The notes beneath the pieces are model-generated. The model saw only the letters and a program-made list of their open reading frames with translations. It was not told where the DNA came from and searched no databases. The translations under genes were made by a program, and so were the position numbers. A stretch of 64,000 nucleotides of DNA from Halostella litorea (lineage in GTDB: Archaea > Halobacteriota > Halobacteria > Halobacteriales > Natronoarchaeaceae). This document shows positions 42,950 through 51,526 of this stretch, in pieces. The stretch lies in contig NZ_SJER01000005.1 in the NCBI RefSeq assembly GCF_004785955.1, forward strand, positions 124,001-188,000. The letters run 5' to 3'. Position 1 is the first letter of the stretch, and each line of letters begins with the position of its first letter.

Positions 42950-43729
42950 CTACTCCTCGGGCCGGGCGTCGCCCGCCACGCCGGCCGGGCCGTCGGCGTC
43001 GCCGGCCGCATCGCTCGCCTCGTCCCGGATCGCCGGGTGGCTCGGGTCCCGGTACGGCGACCGCCCGAGAACCGCCCCGTGGAGATCCTGCTCGTCGAGC
43101 TGGTCCCGGAGCGTCCGGTGGAGCCGGTTGACGCCGATCGTGTCGAGGCCCTGCGCGTCGAGCAGCTTCTCGTACTCGGGGTCGTCCGTGATCGACTCGA
43201 AGCGGTCGTACAGCGACTCCAGTTCGTCGGGCGAGCGCTCGCTCACCCACTCGTCGTCGTGGAGGCCGAGGCGACGCTGGCGCTCCTCGTCGACGACGTG
43301 GCGGATGACGACCAGCGCAACCTTGCCGATGGCCCGTTGGCTCCCGAACGCCGTCAGGTCGAGTTCGGTCATGATCCCGAGCGCGCGGTCGCGCTCCCAG
43401 GCCGTCAGCGACAGCGTGTTGCAGAACGCCTGGGTGATGCGCGCCTTCTCCAGGCGGTGCATGCGCGCGCTGTGGCCCTGCATCGCGGGGTGTTGCTCGT
43501 CGTGGAGCCGGCGGAGGTTCTCGCTCACGTCCCCGCTGCCCCCGTCCCCGCGCCCGATCAGGGTCGCGCTCGGGGAGACCACGTCCCAGCGGCGGAACCG
43601 CTCGTCCTTGACCGCGTCGACGCGCGAGAGCGCGCCGTCGCCGGGGCCGGCGCTCACGTCGCGGCGCGGCCGTGACGTCTGTCTGTCGCGGTCCGTGGGA
43701 GGTCCCGTCGAGGGGCGGCCGCTCATCAT
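42950..43729 (-). CDS. haloarchaeal RNA polymerase subunit epsilon-like protein
   Basis: This 259-residue protein has disordered acidic ends and a conserved core with DVVSPSATLIGRG, RRLHDEQHPAMQGHSARMHRLEKARITQAFCNTLSLTAWERDRALGIM, LDLTAFGSQRAIGKVALVVIRHVVDEERQ and HGAVLGRSPYRDP. From memory this core is that of the haloarchaeal protein annotated as RNA polymerase subunit epsilon. It has a TFB-like helical pattern. ATG 43729 follows a GGTGG element; a GTG at 43738 is also in frame. Convergent with flpA. Confidence 0.7.
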   Translation of the reverse strand: MMSGRPSTGPPTDRDRQTSRPRRDVSAGPGDGALSRVDAVKDERFRRWDVVSPSATLIGRGDGGSGDVSENLRRLHDEQHPAMQGHSARMHRLEKARITQAFCNTLSLTAWERDRALGIMTELDLTAFGSQRAIGKVALVVIRHVVDEERQRRLGLHDDEWVSERSPDELESLYDRFESITDDPEYEKLLDAQGLDTIGVNRLHRTLRDQLDEQDLHGAVLGRSPYRDPSHPAIRDEASDAAGDADGPAGVAGDARPEE

Positions 43730-43832
43730 CACGTCCACCCTTCGTTCGCGGAGCTATACAAACCTGTGGCCTGACCGGCGACTAGCGAGTCAACGTACGC
43801 GAAAACGAAACCGGGGACCGTCCGCGTCCTCC

Positions 43833-43867
43833 TCACTACGAACCCTTGTGACGAGAAGCACTTAAAG
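43833..43867 (+). promoter_or_regulatory. promoter-like repeat, copy 1
   Basis: This 35-bp unit ends in the TATA-like GCACTTAAAG, with a purine-rich GAGAA just upstream where a BRE would lie. It matches copy 2 (43942-43976) at 28 of 35 positions, 109 bp apart. It points rightward toward gshA but lies 243 bp before that start. Confidence 0.6.
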
Positions 43868-43941
43868 GACCGCGGGCGAACCACCTTCCGCGGTCGTTCG
43901 ACGAAGCCAGCGCTCGCCGGTCGAGACCCCGCAGAACTCCT

Positions 43942-43976
43942 TCACTATGACCCGTTATCGCGAGACGCACTTAAAG
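43942..43976 (+). promoter_or_regulatory. promoter-like repeat, copy 2
   Basis: This is the second copy of the 35-bp promoter-like unit, again with TCACTA near its left end and GCACTTAAAG at its right end. Between it and gshA (44018-44043) lies a hairpin with TGCGTG/CACGCA arms. The 380-bp gap holds no convincing coding frame. Confidence 0.6.
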
Positions 43977-44078
43977 CGACGGCGGCGGAGCGAGGGCGAC
44001 GCCCACGGCGGCGACGGTGCGTGACCGCCGAAGGCCGCACGCAGACCCCGTCACAGCTACCCTGCCGACTCCGTTCCC

Positions 44079-44086
44079 TATTTATT
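44079..44086 (+). promoter_or_regulatory. gshA-proximal TATA box
   Basis: TATTTATT lies about 24-31 bases before the ATG at 44110, so gshA has its own near-leaderless promoter independent of the two upstream promoter-like repeats. Confidence 0.55.
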
Positions 44087-44109
44087 CGCGGGTTCCGAAC
44101 GCCCGTGCG

Positions 44110-45207
44110 ATGGACCAGGGCGACGCCGAGACGTTCGACGAGCTTGGGACGCTTGGGATAGAGGAGGAGTTCTACGTCGTCGACGAGGACGGTCGCCCTA
44201 CGTCCGGGACCGACGACCTGGTGTACCGGTACGACCCGCCCGAGATACTGGCGGACCGGCTCGACCACGAGCTGTTCAAGTGCGTCATCGAGACCCAGAC
44301 GCCGGTCATCGAGTCGCCCGACGAGGCCGCGGAGTCGCTGGTCGCCGTCCGCGACGCGCTCGTCGAGCACGCCGAGCGCCACGGCTACCGGATCGCCGCC
44401 GCGGGGCTCCACCCCGCCGCGAAGTGGCGCGAGCTGGAACACGCCGAGAAGCCACGCTACCGGTCCCAGCTCGACCGCATCCAGTACCCACAGCACCGCA
44501 ACACGACCGCGGGGCTGCACGTCCACGTCGGCGTCGACGACGCGGACAAGGCGACGTGGATCGCAAACGAGGTCCGCTGGTACCTGCCGCCGCTGCTCGC
44601 GCTGTCGGCCAACTCGCCGTACTGGAACGGGTTCGACACGGGCCTCCAGTCGGCCCGGGCGAAGATATTCGAGGGGCTGCCGAACACCGGCATGCCGACC
44701 GCGTTCGAGGACTTCGCCGCCTACCGGGAGTTCGAACAGCGGATGATCGAGACCGGGTCGATCGAGGACCGCGGCGAACTGTGGTACGAGGTCCGGCCCC
44801 ACACCGCCCACGGCACCGTGGAGGTCCGGACGCCCGACGGGCAGGCCGACCCGGACCGCGTGCTCGCGTTCGCCGAGTACGTCCGCGAACTCGTGCTCGA
44901 CCTGGCGGCGCGCTACGAGGACGGCGAGGCCCGCGACGGGCCGGACGGACGACTGCGCCGCGAACTGCTGGACGAGAACAAGTGGCGCGCGATCCGCCAC
45001 GGCCACGACGCCGCGTTCGTCACCCGCGACGGCGACGGCACGGTTTCCCTCGGCGAGGTCGTCGACCGCGAGGCCGACCGCCTCGGCGTCGACGGGATAC
45101 GGGACCTCTACGACGCCGAGAGCGGCGCGGCCCGGCAGCGCCGCCTCCGCGAGACCGAGGGGCCGGCGGCGCTGCGCGAGTCGCTGGTGATCGGGGACGC
45201 CGGGTGA
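44110..45207 (+). CDS. gshA: glutamate-cysteine ligase, GCS2 family
   Basis: This 365-residue enzyme forms gamma-glutamylcysteine, the main thiol of haloarchaea. It has the N-terminal [30 protein letters not shown], the active-site strands [49 protein letters not shown] and [21 protein letters not shown], and the late [13 protein letters not shown]. These are GCS2/YbdK landmarks. ATG 44110 is supported by its TATA box; the longer upstream frame is non-conserved. Confidence 0.92.
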   Translation: MDQGDAETFDELGTLGIEEEFYVVDEDGRPTSGTDDLVYRYDPPEILADRLDHELFKCVIETQTPVIESPDEAAESLVAVRDALVEHAERHGYRIAAAGLHPAAKWRELEHAEKPRYRSQLDRIQYPQHRNTTAGLHVHVGVDDADKATWIANEVRWYLPPLLALSANSPYWNGFDTGLQSARAKIFEGLPNTGMPTAFEDFAAYREFEQRMIETGSIEDRGELWYEVRPHTAHGTVEVRTPDGQADPDRVLAFAEYVRELVLDLAARYEDGEARDGPDGRLRRELLDENKWRAIRHGHDAAFVTRDGDGTVSLGEVVDREADRLGVDGIRDLYDAESGAARQRRLRETEGPAALRESLVIGDAG

Positions 45208-45253
45208 GCAACGCTTTTCACCGCCCGGGTATTTCGTCCTTCACGAAAGGACA

Positions 45254-45793
45254 ATGTCCGACGAGAGCGAACACACGGACGTCGAGGACGTAGCGACGGG
45301 CGAGAGCGGGGCGGACGGCGACGCGACCGCCGACCGCGAGACGACGAGGGACCGCGCCGTCGAGGGGTTCGACCAGGGGATCGTCGACCTGCTCTCCTGG
45401 GTGCTGGACACGGAGACGCGGGCGCGGATCTTCGTCTACCTCCGGCAGAACCCCGGGAGCACGAGCGAGGAGATAGCCGAGGGGACCGGCCTGTACCCGA
45501 GCACCGTCCGGGAGGCGCTGGCCGAACTCCACGACGAGGAGACCGTCACGCGCCGGAAGCGCCAGAGCGAGGGCGCGGGGAACAACCCCTACGAGTACAC
45601 CGCCATCGCGCCGAGCGAACTCGTCTCCGGCGTCGTCGAGCAGGTCCAGAGCGAACTCAACACCGTGTTCAACCTCGACGACCACCTCGACGGCGCCGGG
45701 AACGGCGTCGACGACGATGCCGACCCGGTGACGATCACCGTCGAGGACGGCGACGCCGACGAGGACGCCGAACCGGACGGAGCCGAATCGTAA
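45254..45793 (+). CDS. winged-helix transcriptional regulator
   Basis: This 179-residue protein has a disordered acidic N-terminus of about 40 residues. A winged helix then follows: SWVLDTETRARIFVYLRQNPGSTSEEIAEGTGLYPSTVREALAELHDEETVTRRK, with the wing NNPYEYTAIAP. The acidic C-terminal tail has VTITVED. The target is unknown. It stands between gshA and coaD, 46 bp after gshA, and could be co-transcribed with it. Confidence 0.82.
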   Translation: MSDESEHTDVEDVATGESGADGDATADRETTRDRAVEGFDQGIVDLLSWVLDTETRARIFVYLRQNPGSTSEEIAEGTGLYPSTVREALAELHDEETVTRRKRQSEGAGNNPYEYTAIAPSELVSGVVEQVQSELNTVFNLDDHLDGAGNGVDDDADPVTITVEDGDADEDAEPDGAES

Positions 45794-45801
45794 CCCGACT
45801 C

Positions 45802-45808
45802 TTTTAAG
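45802..45808 (+). promoter_or_regulatory. coaD TATA box
   Basis: TTTTAAG centred about 28 bases before ATG 45833 is typical of a leaderless haloarchaeal promoter. Confidence 0.5.
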
Positions 45809-45832
45809 CACCGGGCACCGCTTTGGGTGGGT

Positions 45833-46321
45833 ATGAAGGTAGCGCTGGGTGGGACGTTCGACCCGGTGCACGACGGGCACCGGTCCCTGTTCGACCGCGC
45901 GTTCGAACTGGGGGACGTAACCGTCGGTCTCACCAGTGACGAACTCGCGCCGAAGACCCGCACGGAGGACCGGTACGTCAGGCCGTTTTCCGAACGGAAG
46001 GCCGACCTGGCGGCGGAGTTAGACGAGTTCGCGGAGCGGTACGACCGCGAGTACGAGATCCGCCGGCTGGAGAAGCCGACCGGCATCGCCTCCGAGGAGC
46101 CGTTCGACTACCTCGTCGTCTCCCCCGAGACGGCCGACGGGGCCGAGCGGATCAACGAGATCCGCCGCGAGCGCGGGTTCGAACCGCTCTCGATCGAGGT
46201 GGTCGACTACGAGCGCGCGGCGGACGGCGACGTCATCTCCAGCACCCGCATCGTCCGCGGCGAGATAGACAAACACGGCAACCTCACGCCCGAGCGCGAC
46301 GGGCGCGAGCGCCGCGACTGA
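45833..46321 (+). CDS. coaD: archaeal phosphopantetheine adenylyltransferase
   Basis: This 162-residue nucleotidyltransferase has the motif VALGGTFDPVHDGHRSLFDRAF (T/HxGH class) and the second signature VISSTRIVRGEIDKHGNL. It transfers AMP to 4'-phosphopantetheine in CoA synthesis. Archaeal-type features are EKPTGIASEEPFDYLVVSPET. It is convergent with the TFB-like gene, only 3 bp apart. Confidence 0.9.
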   Translation: MKVALGGTFDPVHDGHRSLFDRAFELGDVTVGLTSDELAPKTRTEDRYVRPFSERKADLAAELDEFAERYDREYEIRRLEKPTGIASEEPFDYLVVSPETADGAERINEIRRERGFEPLSIEVVDYERAADGDVISSTRIVRGEIDKHGNLTPERDGRERRD

Positions 46322-46324
46322 CGC

Positions 46325-46633
46325 TCACCACCCGGGCGGCTCCAGTCCGGCGGTCTCCAGCACCGACTTCCAGCGCTGTTGAATGCTCAGCCGCGAGACG
46401 TCGGCCGCCGACGCGACGGCCCCCTGCGACCGCTCCTCGCCGGCGATGAGCGACCCGGCGTAGAGGCTGGCCGCCAGCACCGTCCGTTTCTCCCCGCCGT
46501 CCTCGCCGATGGCCGTCAGGAACAGGTCCGTCGCCGTCGACCGCGCCTCCGCACCCAGGTCGAGTCGGTCCGCGACCGCGTGGAGGTCCTCGATGTGCTC
46601 CTCGTTGTCCACCCGGTCCCGCGCTCGGTACAT
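46325..46633 (-). CDS. short TFIIB-like protein (single cyclin repeat)
   Basis: This 102-residue helical protein resembles one TFIIB cyclin repeat: HIEDLHAVADRLDLGAEARSTATDLFLTA, VLAASLYAGSLIAGEERSQGAVASAADVSRLSIQQRWKSVLE. It lacks the N-terminal zinc ribbon, B-finger and second repeat of full TFB (about 320 residues). It may modulate transcription rather than initiate it. It lies just before the tRNA-Leu gene on the opposite strand. Confidence 0.75.
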   Translation of the reverse strand: MYRARDRVDNEEHIEDLHAVADRLDLGAEARSTATDLFLTAIGEDGGEKRTVLAASLYAGSLIAGEERSQGAVASAADVSRLSIQQRWKSVLETAGLEPPGW

Positions 46634-46716
46634 GGCCCGCCGTACGGCGGGTTCGGTCTTAAGCCTCCGGTTCGGAACGACAGGTATTTTTCGGGGACGG
46701 GGGTACGTGGGACCGA

Positions 46717-46800
46717 GCGCGGGTAGCCAAGCCAGGAAACGGCGCAGCGCTTAGGACGCTGTCTCGTAGGAGTCCGCCGGTTCAAATCCGGTCCCGCGCA
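46717..46800 (+). tRNA. tRNA-Leu (anticodon UAG)
   Basis: The acceptor GCGCGGG (46717-46723) pairs with CCCGCGC (46793-46799), with discriminator A at 46800. The anticodon stem is CAGCG/CGCTG with loop CTTAGGA, so the anticodon TAG is at 46752-46754 (codon CUA). A long variable arm with stem CTC/GAG (46763-46765, 46770-46772) and loop GTAG fits a class II Leu tRNA. The T arm is GCCGG-TTCAAAT-CCGGT. CCA is not encoded. The 3' 54 nt are the left att of an integrated element. Confidence 0.97.
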
Positions 46801-46837
46801 CTTTCTACCTCCCGTTTTCGGTCTGTCAGGACCACCA

Positions 46838-47932
46838 ATGAGCCTCGAAAAACCAAATACGCTGAAACGCTGTGACGGTTTTGATTCGGATATGATGGAG
46901 CCGAATAGAACGATTACAATAGTCCGGAAGGACCAACGCGAGTTTCTAAACGATAAGGCCGTCGTGGACTACTACGAATACCGCAAACCGTTCCTAACGT
47001 ACCTGCTTCGAATGGGCAAGAACCCAGAGAAGGCGAAGGGGTACTCCCCCTATACGGTCAGTAACACAGCAAACCGGACTGCACGCTTCGATAAGTGGGT
47101 GTGGGATAACCGTGGCGGCTACAAAACACCCCCTGACGAAGATGATGCTAAAGCCTACATGGAGAAAGTCGCGTTCCGAGACGTTACTGAATCCACGAAG
47201 GGGAAAACGCTCGGAGCGCTCGGGCGATACTCGAAGTGGCTTCAACACAAGTACAGCCGAGATGAGTGGGAGTTTAGCTGGAACTTCCAGTCTGGCGGAG
47301 GTAATAACGGCCCGCGCGACTACTTGACGAAGCCGGAACGTCGGAAGATTCGGCAAGCTGCACTTGGGAAAGACGGCACTCCCAACTACGGGATTGACAG
47401 CGACCTTCTCGAAGCCGACCCAAACAGTTGGAAATTCACGTCTCTCGTCTGGACGAGTCTCGATGCCGGCCTTCGCCCGGTGGAAGTTGGTGACGCTCGG
47501 GTAGGGTGGTGTGAACCCGAGAACGGTCTGCTACGCATCCCGAGAGAGGATTCAGCCAAGAACGAGGGGAACTGGACGGTGGGTATTACCGACGGGACAG
47601 CAACCGCCTTGGCACAGTGGATAAATGAGAGAGCGGACCACCCAAGATACGAAGACACCGACAAACTCTGGCTTACACGTCACGGCAACCGCTATGGTTC
47701 TAACGAACTGAGCCGGATACTCAAAGATTTGTGTGACCGCGCTGAAATCAGTTACAAGAACCGGCAGATGTCGTGGTATGCAATCCGTCATTCGGTTGGG
47801 ACTCACATGACAAAAGAGCGAGACCTTGCCGCTACTCAGGCACAATTACGACATGAGTCGGTGAAGACCACACTCAAGTACGATAACGTGCCTGTCGAAG
47901 ACCGACGTGATGCATTGGATAACATGGGCTAA
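46838..47932 (+). CDS. int: tyrosine recombinase/integrase
   Basis: This 364-residue phage-type integrase has an N-terminal SAM-like DNA-binding region (VDYYEYRKPFLTYLLRMGKNPEKAKGYSPYTVSN). The catalytic half has Arg213 (DAGLRPVEVGD), the WYAIRHSVGTHM box in which Arg317 is present but Tyr314 stands where His is usual, His339 (LRHES) and the nucleophile Tyr348 (LKYDNV). It starts 37 bp from the tRNA-Leu end, the usual position for an archaeal integrase using that tRNA. Confidence 0.92.
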   Translation: MSLEKPNTLKRCDGFDSDMMEPNRTITIVRKDQREFLNDKAVVDYYEYRKPFLTYLLRMGKNPEKAKGYSPYTVSNTANRTARFDKWVWDNRGGYKTPPDEDDAKAYMEKVAFRDVTESTKGKTLGALGRYSKWLQHKYSRDEWEFSWNFQSGGGNNGPRDYLTKPERRKIRQAALGKDGTPNYGIDSDLLEADPNSWKFTSLVWTSLDAGLRPVEVGDARVGWCEPENGLLRIPREDSAKNEGNWTVGITDGTATALAQWINERADHPRYEDTDKLWLTRHGNRYGSNELSRILKDLCDRAEISYKNRQMSWYAIRHSVGTHMTKERDLAATQAQLRHESVKTTLKYDNVPVEDRRDALDNMG

Positions 47933-47963
47933 ACCGCCAACTCGACTACATCACTCTCGTATC

Positions 47964-47973
47964 AAAAAAAAAA
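47964..47973 (-). terminator. T-rich terminator for the R-M genes
   Basis: Ten consecutive A residues on the plus strand (T10 on minus) lie 2 bp beyond the stop of the minus-strand gene at 47976, typical of archaeal oligo-T termination. The convergent integrase ends 31 bp away. Confidence 0.65.
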
Positions 47974-47975
47974 TC

Positions 47976-48719
47976 CTACATCATCTGTTTTAACGTTACT
48001 AATTCGTTAACTAATAGCGGATACAACTGTTTCAGTAATTCATCCTGGTGGTTTTCGGAGATACCAAGAACGGACAGAATTTTGCGGTCAATTTTTCTCC
48101 TCGGTTCGAATCCGTCACCAATCTTCTCGTATGCGGCCGGGTACTCTTTCTCAAGTGCGTTCTCCTCTTCTTCGGATAGGAGGTTGTTATCTATGTTCCT
48201 CGTGATTTGTTCAATTAACGCAGGAAACTCAACGTTTGAGACCTCCTCGAACACTTCAAGTAGTGCGTTTTCCTCCTCTTCATCGAGTTTACCCGGTTCA
48301 ATTAGGTTGAACTCAGAGACCAAGTAGCCCTGATAACTTGTCCAGCCGCCACCGCCGGGGAGTCGTGATGATAACATTTGTATGAGGTGGAAGGAACTAT
48401 CAAACCAAATAGAAGATAGTTTGGCTTCCCTATCAGATAGGTTATCCACACACCACATACGGTGGAAGACTCTTTTTGGGTCAGTATAGTACGCGAGATG
48501 CCGCGTTCCAGGTGCAGTTAGATTAATTCTGTAGTGCAGACCGAGAGATGACTGAGTTCCTTTGATATGTTTCTTCCATCCATCAGGCATATCATCACCA
48601 TCCGCCCACGTAATAAAGTTATTATATCCATTAAATCCATTATCAATAATTGTAAATTCATTTAAGTTGCTTACATCAAGTTTATTCTTCTCAGCATACC
48701 TCAAAAAGTAGTTTTCCAT
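47976..48719 (-). CDS. C-terminal (specificity) fragment of type IIG-like R-M protein
   Basis: This 247-residue protein has no catalytic motif. Segments such as TAPGTRHLAYYTDPKRVFHRMWCVDNLSDREAKLSSIWFDSSFHLIQMLSSRLPGGGGWTSYQGYLVSEFNLIEP match the target-recognition and C-terminal part of TaqI/Eco57I-like N6-adenine methyltransferases. Its reading frame continues upstream of the ATG without a stop as ...NGKTINIPLHS, and joins the upstream gene by a one-base shift. The fragment is therefore probably the detached end of that protein. Confidence 0.7.
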   Translation of the reverse strand: MENYFLRYAEKNKLDVSNLNEFTIIDNGFNGYNNFITWADGDDMPDGWKKHIKGTQSSLGLHYRINLTAPGTRHLAYYTDPKRVFHRMWCVDNLSDREAKLSSIWFDSSFHLIQMLSSRLPGGGGWTSYQGYLVSEFNLIEPGKLDEEEENALLEVFEEVSNVEFPALIEQITRNIDNNLLSEEEENALEKEYPAAYEKIGDGFEPRRKIDRKILSVLGISENHQDELLKQLYPLLVNELVTLKQMM

Positions 48720-48736
48720 AGAATGAAGGGGTATAT

Positions 48737-50890
48737 TTATTGTTTTTCCATTTTGCGATGCTTTGCTGTTAACGTATCTTCATCTACTTCCGCAGTAACC
48801 CAATGGTCAGATGGTTGTTTGAAACTCGATGGGTCAATAATTGCACCACTCTGCCAAGGGGTACTACTCCCGCCACGAGAGAAGTCTAGCCCTTTCTCGT
48901 CTATAGTGGTGATTTTATCTGAGTCCGTGATTTCGTACCATATATTAAACAGGCCGTGGTTCTCGATTGAAAGAGGTGAGAAGAGATTATTCGGTGTGAG
49001 CGTGTCTTGTGGGAACTTTCGGAGAGTGAAATTATGACCACTCTCCTCGGTCATACCGCCGTCGGATGGCGAAGTCAACCGGGTGTCTACTGAACGGATT
49101 TCTTCGGGGTCTACGTCCAGACTATCGAGGTACACATAATCGGTAACTGGCGACTCTTGTGTTCCTTTCTCGGCCACCAATAGAATTTCACGCATATCTG
49201 TATCTTCTGATAGGTTGATTTCGTCATGTCGGGCGATAATATACTGGATATTGTATTCCTGAAGTAGCATCTCACGGACACCGGAATCGGACGATTTCGT
49301 GAGAATTGAGGCCGGGAGGACAGCGGCAAGGGTCCCGCCACTCTTGAGAAATTTGTCTGCGAGGAACATAAAGTAGGAACAGAAACTCATCTTCCCATGA
49401 AGTTGGCCCTTGCTGTCGCGACGGGAGAATCTGTTACTTAGGTCGCTCTTATAACCATCAGAGAAGCGGGCGATAGATTCCTGCCGAGAGTACGGAGGAT
49501 TCATTATAACCGTGTCCACCAGTTTGAGTTCCATTTCTCGCCCCGCTTGAGCGTCCATAGCGATACTTCCTGCCTCAATTTGTTCGTCTGATGTGTCGGA
49601 CGAACTTCCACCAGCAAAGTCTCCAAGACCCCGCTGACGGCTCGATTCTGGAAGGACAAAAGAAAGTTGGTCAATTGTGTCGCCGGGATTGAGCGTGGTG
49701 CTGTCTTCAATACCAATGTTGACCTCATCTGTCTCGTAGACCGGTGCTTGAAGGGCGAGATGGATACACGAGAGGTGGGCGGCAAACGGCATCACGTCGA
49801 TGCCAGTTAGGTCATGTTCAACGAAGCGGCGATGGTCTTCTTCAGTAAAGTTGTCCATCAGTCCCCGTTTCCTCATATACGATGCGGCGAGAAGCGTGCC
49901 GCTCCCGCAGGCTGGCTCCAAAACAGTCTCGTCAGAACTGTCTATTGCGAGTTCTGCGAGAATTTCTGCGGGCTTACTTTTAGTATAGTAAGCCGCGACC
50001 TTCTTTCGAGCCGAGACTGGAATAAGTTCGTGGAAGACCTTGCCAAGCACGTCGTGATTGATTCTCTCAGGACTTAGCGCATAGATTGATTTGATTGCAT
50101 CTTTGAGGATGGTGAGCGAGTCAGGAGGAAGTTCCTCGGCTATTCGAAAACTGTAAACTGGGGTGTAGTCATCTTCGAGTACCCTATCGAAGTAATCAAC
50201 CAAATCAGACGGCGAAGTCAGGTTGTCGATGTCAATATCTGGGTATGGCTTGTTGGCACTCAGAACTCTATAGAACGTAATCTGATTAACCAGCAGAAAC
50301 CCCGCCGCTTCCCGAGCCGCTTCTTGTTCCTCTTTCTCGTCAGGTTCGGCCCCCAGTACGTTTCGAAACAGATTCTCTTCCGGGGCAGTCTCGAGTTCTT
50401 TATTAAGCGTATAGGCGGCCTGTCGAAGAACGTCCACAACCTGCTCAGGGTCTGCCTCGGGTGTCTTATGCTGGCCTATATTAGAGTTAATCCAGACAGG
50501 GATTTCCTCCAGAGACAGGGTATCCATATCTGTCTCTTCCCCACGGCGTAGGAACGCAACTTCATATTTATGACCGCCAAGGATGGATTCAGTTTTGTTT
50601 TCTCCCAGCCGCGACTGAGCACCTTCGTCCTTTAATTCATTGGGGTAAGAGATTAAAAATGACCCCTCAATTCCCGCTAGTTGGCTGTAATCACGGGCTT
50701 CGCCAAAGCCTTTCCACTTGTTGTCTTCCCACTTACTCTCTCCAACGAACGTCCCTCCATTGGATATTTGTAAATCCGGTTGAGAGCGGGTTGATGGTCC
50801 AGAGATGGAAATCTGGGTACGGGCATCAATCCCATTGTCCCGTAGATATTCCGCCATAAGGTCAGTTATACTGTCTTCGGTAGCCGACAT
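48737..50890 (-). CDS. type IIG-like restriction-methyltransferase, N-terminal and MTase part
   Basis: This 717-residue protein begins with a PD-(D/E)xK nuclease-like domain (QPDLQISNGGTFVGESKW; Asp39, Glu51, Lys53). A helical connector and an N6-adenine methyltransferase with motif I VLEPACGSGTLLAASY and motif IV VIMNPPYS follow. The end (WVTAEVDEDTLTA then KHRKMEKQ) breaks off where the recognition domain should begin. A TATA-like element about 25-30 bp upstream supports ATG 50890. The full ancestral protein would be about 971 residues. Confidence 0.85.
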   Translation of the reverse strand: MSATEDSITDLMAEYLRDNGIDARTQISISGPSTRSQPDLQISNGGTFVGESKWEDNKWKGFGEARDYSQLAGIEGSFLISYPNELKDEGAQSRLGENKTESILGGHKYEVAFLRRGEETDMDTLSLEEIPVWINSNIGQHKTPEADPEQVVDVLRQAAYTLNKELETAPEENLFRNVLGAEPDEKEEQEAAREAAGFLLVNQITFYRVLSANKPYPDIDIDNLTSPSDLVDYFDRVLEDDYTPVYSFRIAEELPPDSLTILKDAIKSIYALSPERINHDVLGKVFHELIPVSARKKVAAYYTKSKPAEILAELAIDSSDETVLEPACGSGTLLAASYMRKRGLMDNFTEEDHRRFVEHDLTGIDVMPFAAHLSCIHLALQAPVYETDEVNIGIEDSTTLNPGDTIDQLSFVLPESSRQRGLGDFAGGSSSDTSDEQIEAGSIAMDAQAGREMELKLVDTVIMNPPYSRQESIARFSDGYKSDLSNRFSRRDSKGQLHGKMSFCSYFMFLADKFLKSGGTLAAVLPASILTKSSDSGVREMLLQEYNIQYIIARHDEINLSEDTDMREILLVAEKGTQESPVTDYVYLDSLDVDPEEIRSVDTRLTSPSDGGMTEESGHNFTLRKFPQDTLTPNNLFSPLSIENHGLFNIWYEITDSDKITTIDEKGLDFSRGGSSTPWQSGAIIDPSSFKQPSDHWVTAEVDEDTLTAKHRKMEKQ

Positions 50891-51225
50891 ATTAGAGAAT
50901 CTTACTCTTAGGCCTCATAAATGGTGGTAGTCCATAACGTCAACTGGAGAAGAACCCGGTCAGGATACAGTAATACTCCGACTGGCGCAACACCCAACGT
51001 AAAACAGTCCCGATTGCTGTTGCAGAGCGAAATTTCCGAGCGCGACGTACATCTTGACCTGCAAACTATTGATTTCCCAACCAACCGTTACCTTACACCG
51101 AATTTCGAAACTGACGGCCCGCGACCCACCCTTATTTGTGTTTGCACACCTCCCAACGTTCATGTGTTCTTACTTGGAACGAACCTACCGCAATGAGCGA
51201 TGACCAGGAATCTGGTACAGAATAT
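50891..51225. other. intergenic region without convincing gene
   Basis: This 335-bp stretch holds the probable R-M promoter (minus-strand TTTATGA near 50915-50921) at its left edge. Short open frames exist on both strands (for example plus 50921-51196 and minus 50960-51163), but neither has acidic composition, a clear start signal or a family resemblance. I see no RNA gene. Confidence 0.5.
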
Positions 51226-51423
51226 CTAAGTGAATCGTTCGGGTAGCTTGTCGGTATCCTTCAGGACAAAGACGTACTGTCCGATGAAGAGGTAGAGTAC
51301 ATTACCGAGGGTGAGTGGCCCGACGAAGATTAACGGTAGAGCAATGCCGAGATGACTATGCGCTACACCACAGAAACCAACCTCCCGGCTATCAGCCGTC
51401 TCTCTACTCCGTGATATGTACAT
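51226..51423 (-). CDS. small single-helix membrane protein (tentative)
   Basis: This is a 65-residue frame starting at ATG 51423. The C-terminal part has a strong hydrophobic helix (IALPLIFVGPLTLGNVLYLFIGQYVFVL) followed by a charged tail. The N-terminal part is Arg/Ser-rich and not obviously structured. A longer version of the frame runs under the next gene and is rejected. Small membrane proteins of this kind are common on haloarchaeal elements, but coding is not certain. Confidence 0.35.
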   Translation of the reverse strand: MYISRSRETADSREVGFCGVAHSHLGIALPLIFVGPLTLGNVLYLFIGQYVFVLKDTDKLPERFT

Positions 51424-51526
51424 CCCAGTTACCAACCTGCTGGTAGGCCGGGGAACAGGCAAGCCGGTGGGTCGGTAAAGTGGTGGTTTTCTGCTTCGTA
51501 GCACATAGTCATCTCCCCCCGCTCCG

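Noticed and set aside
50921-51196. A 91-codon plus-strand frame after the R-M gene
   Set aside because: Composition is not acidic, there is no start signal beyond the R-M promoter overlap, and no family resemblance; kept only as part of an intergenic note.
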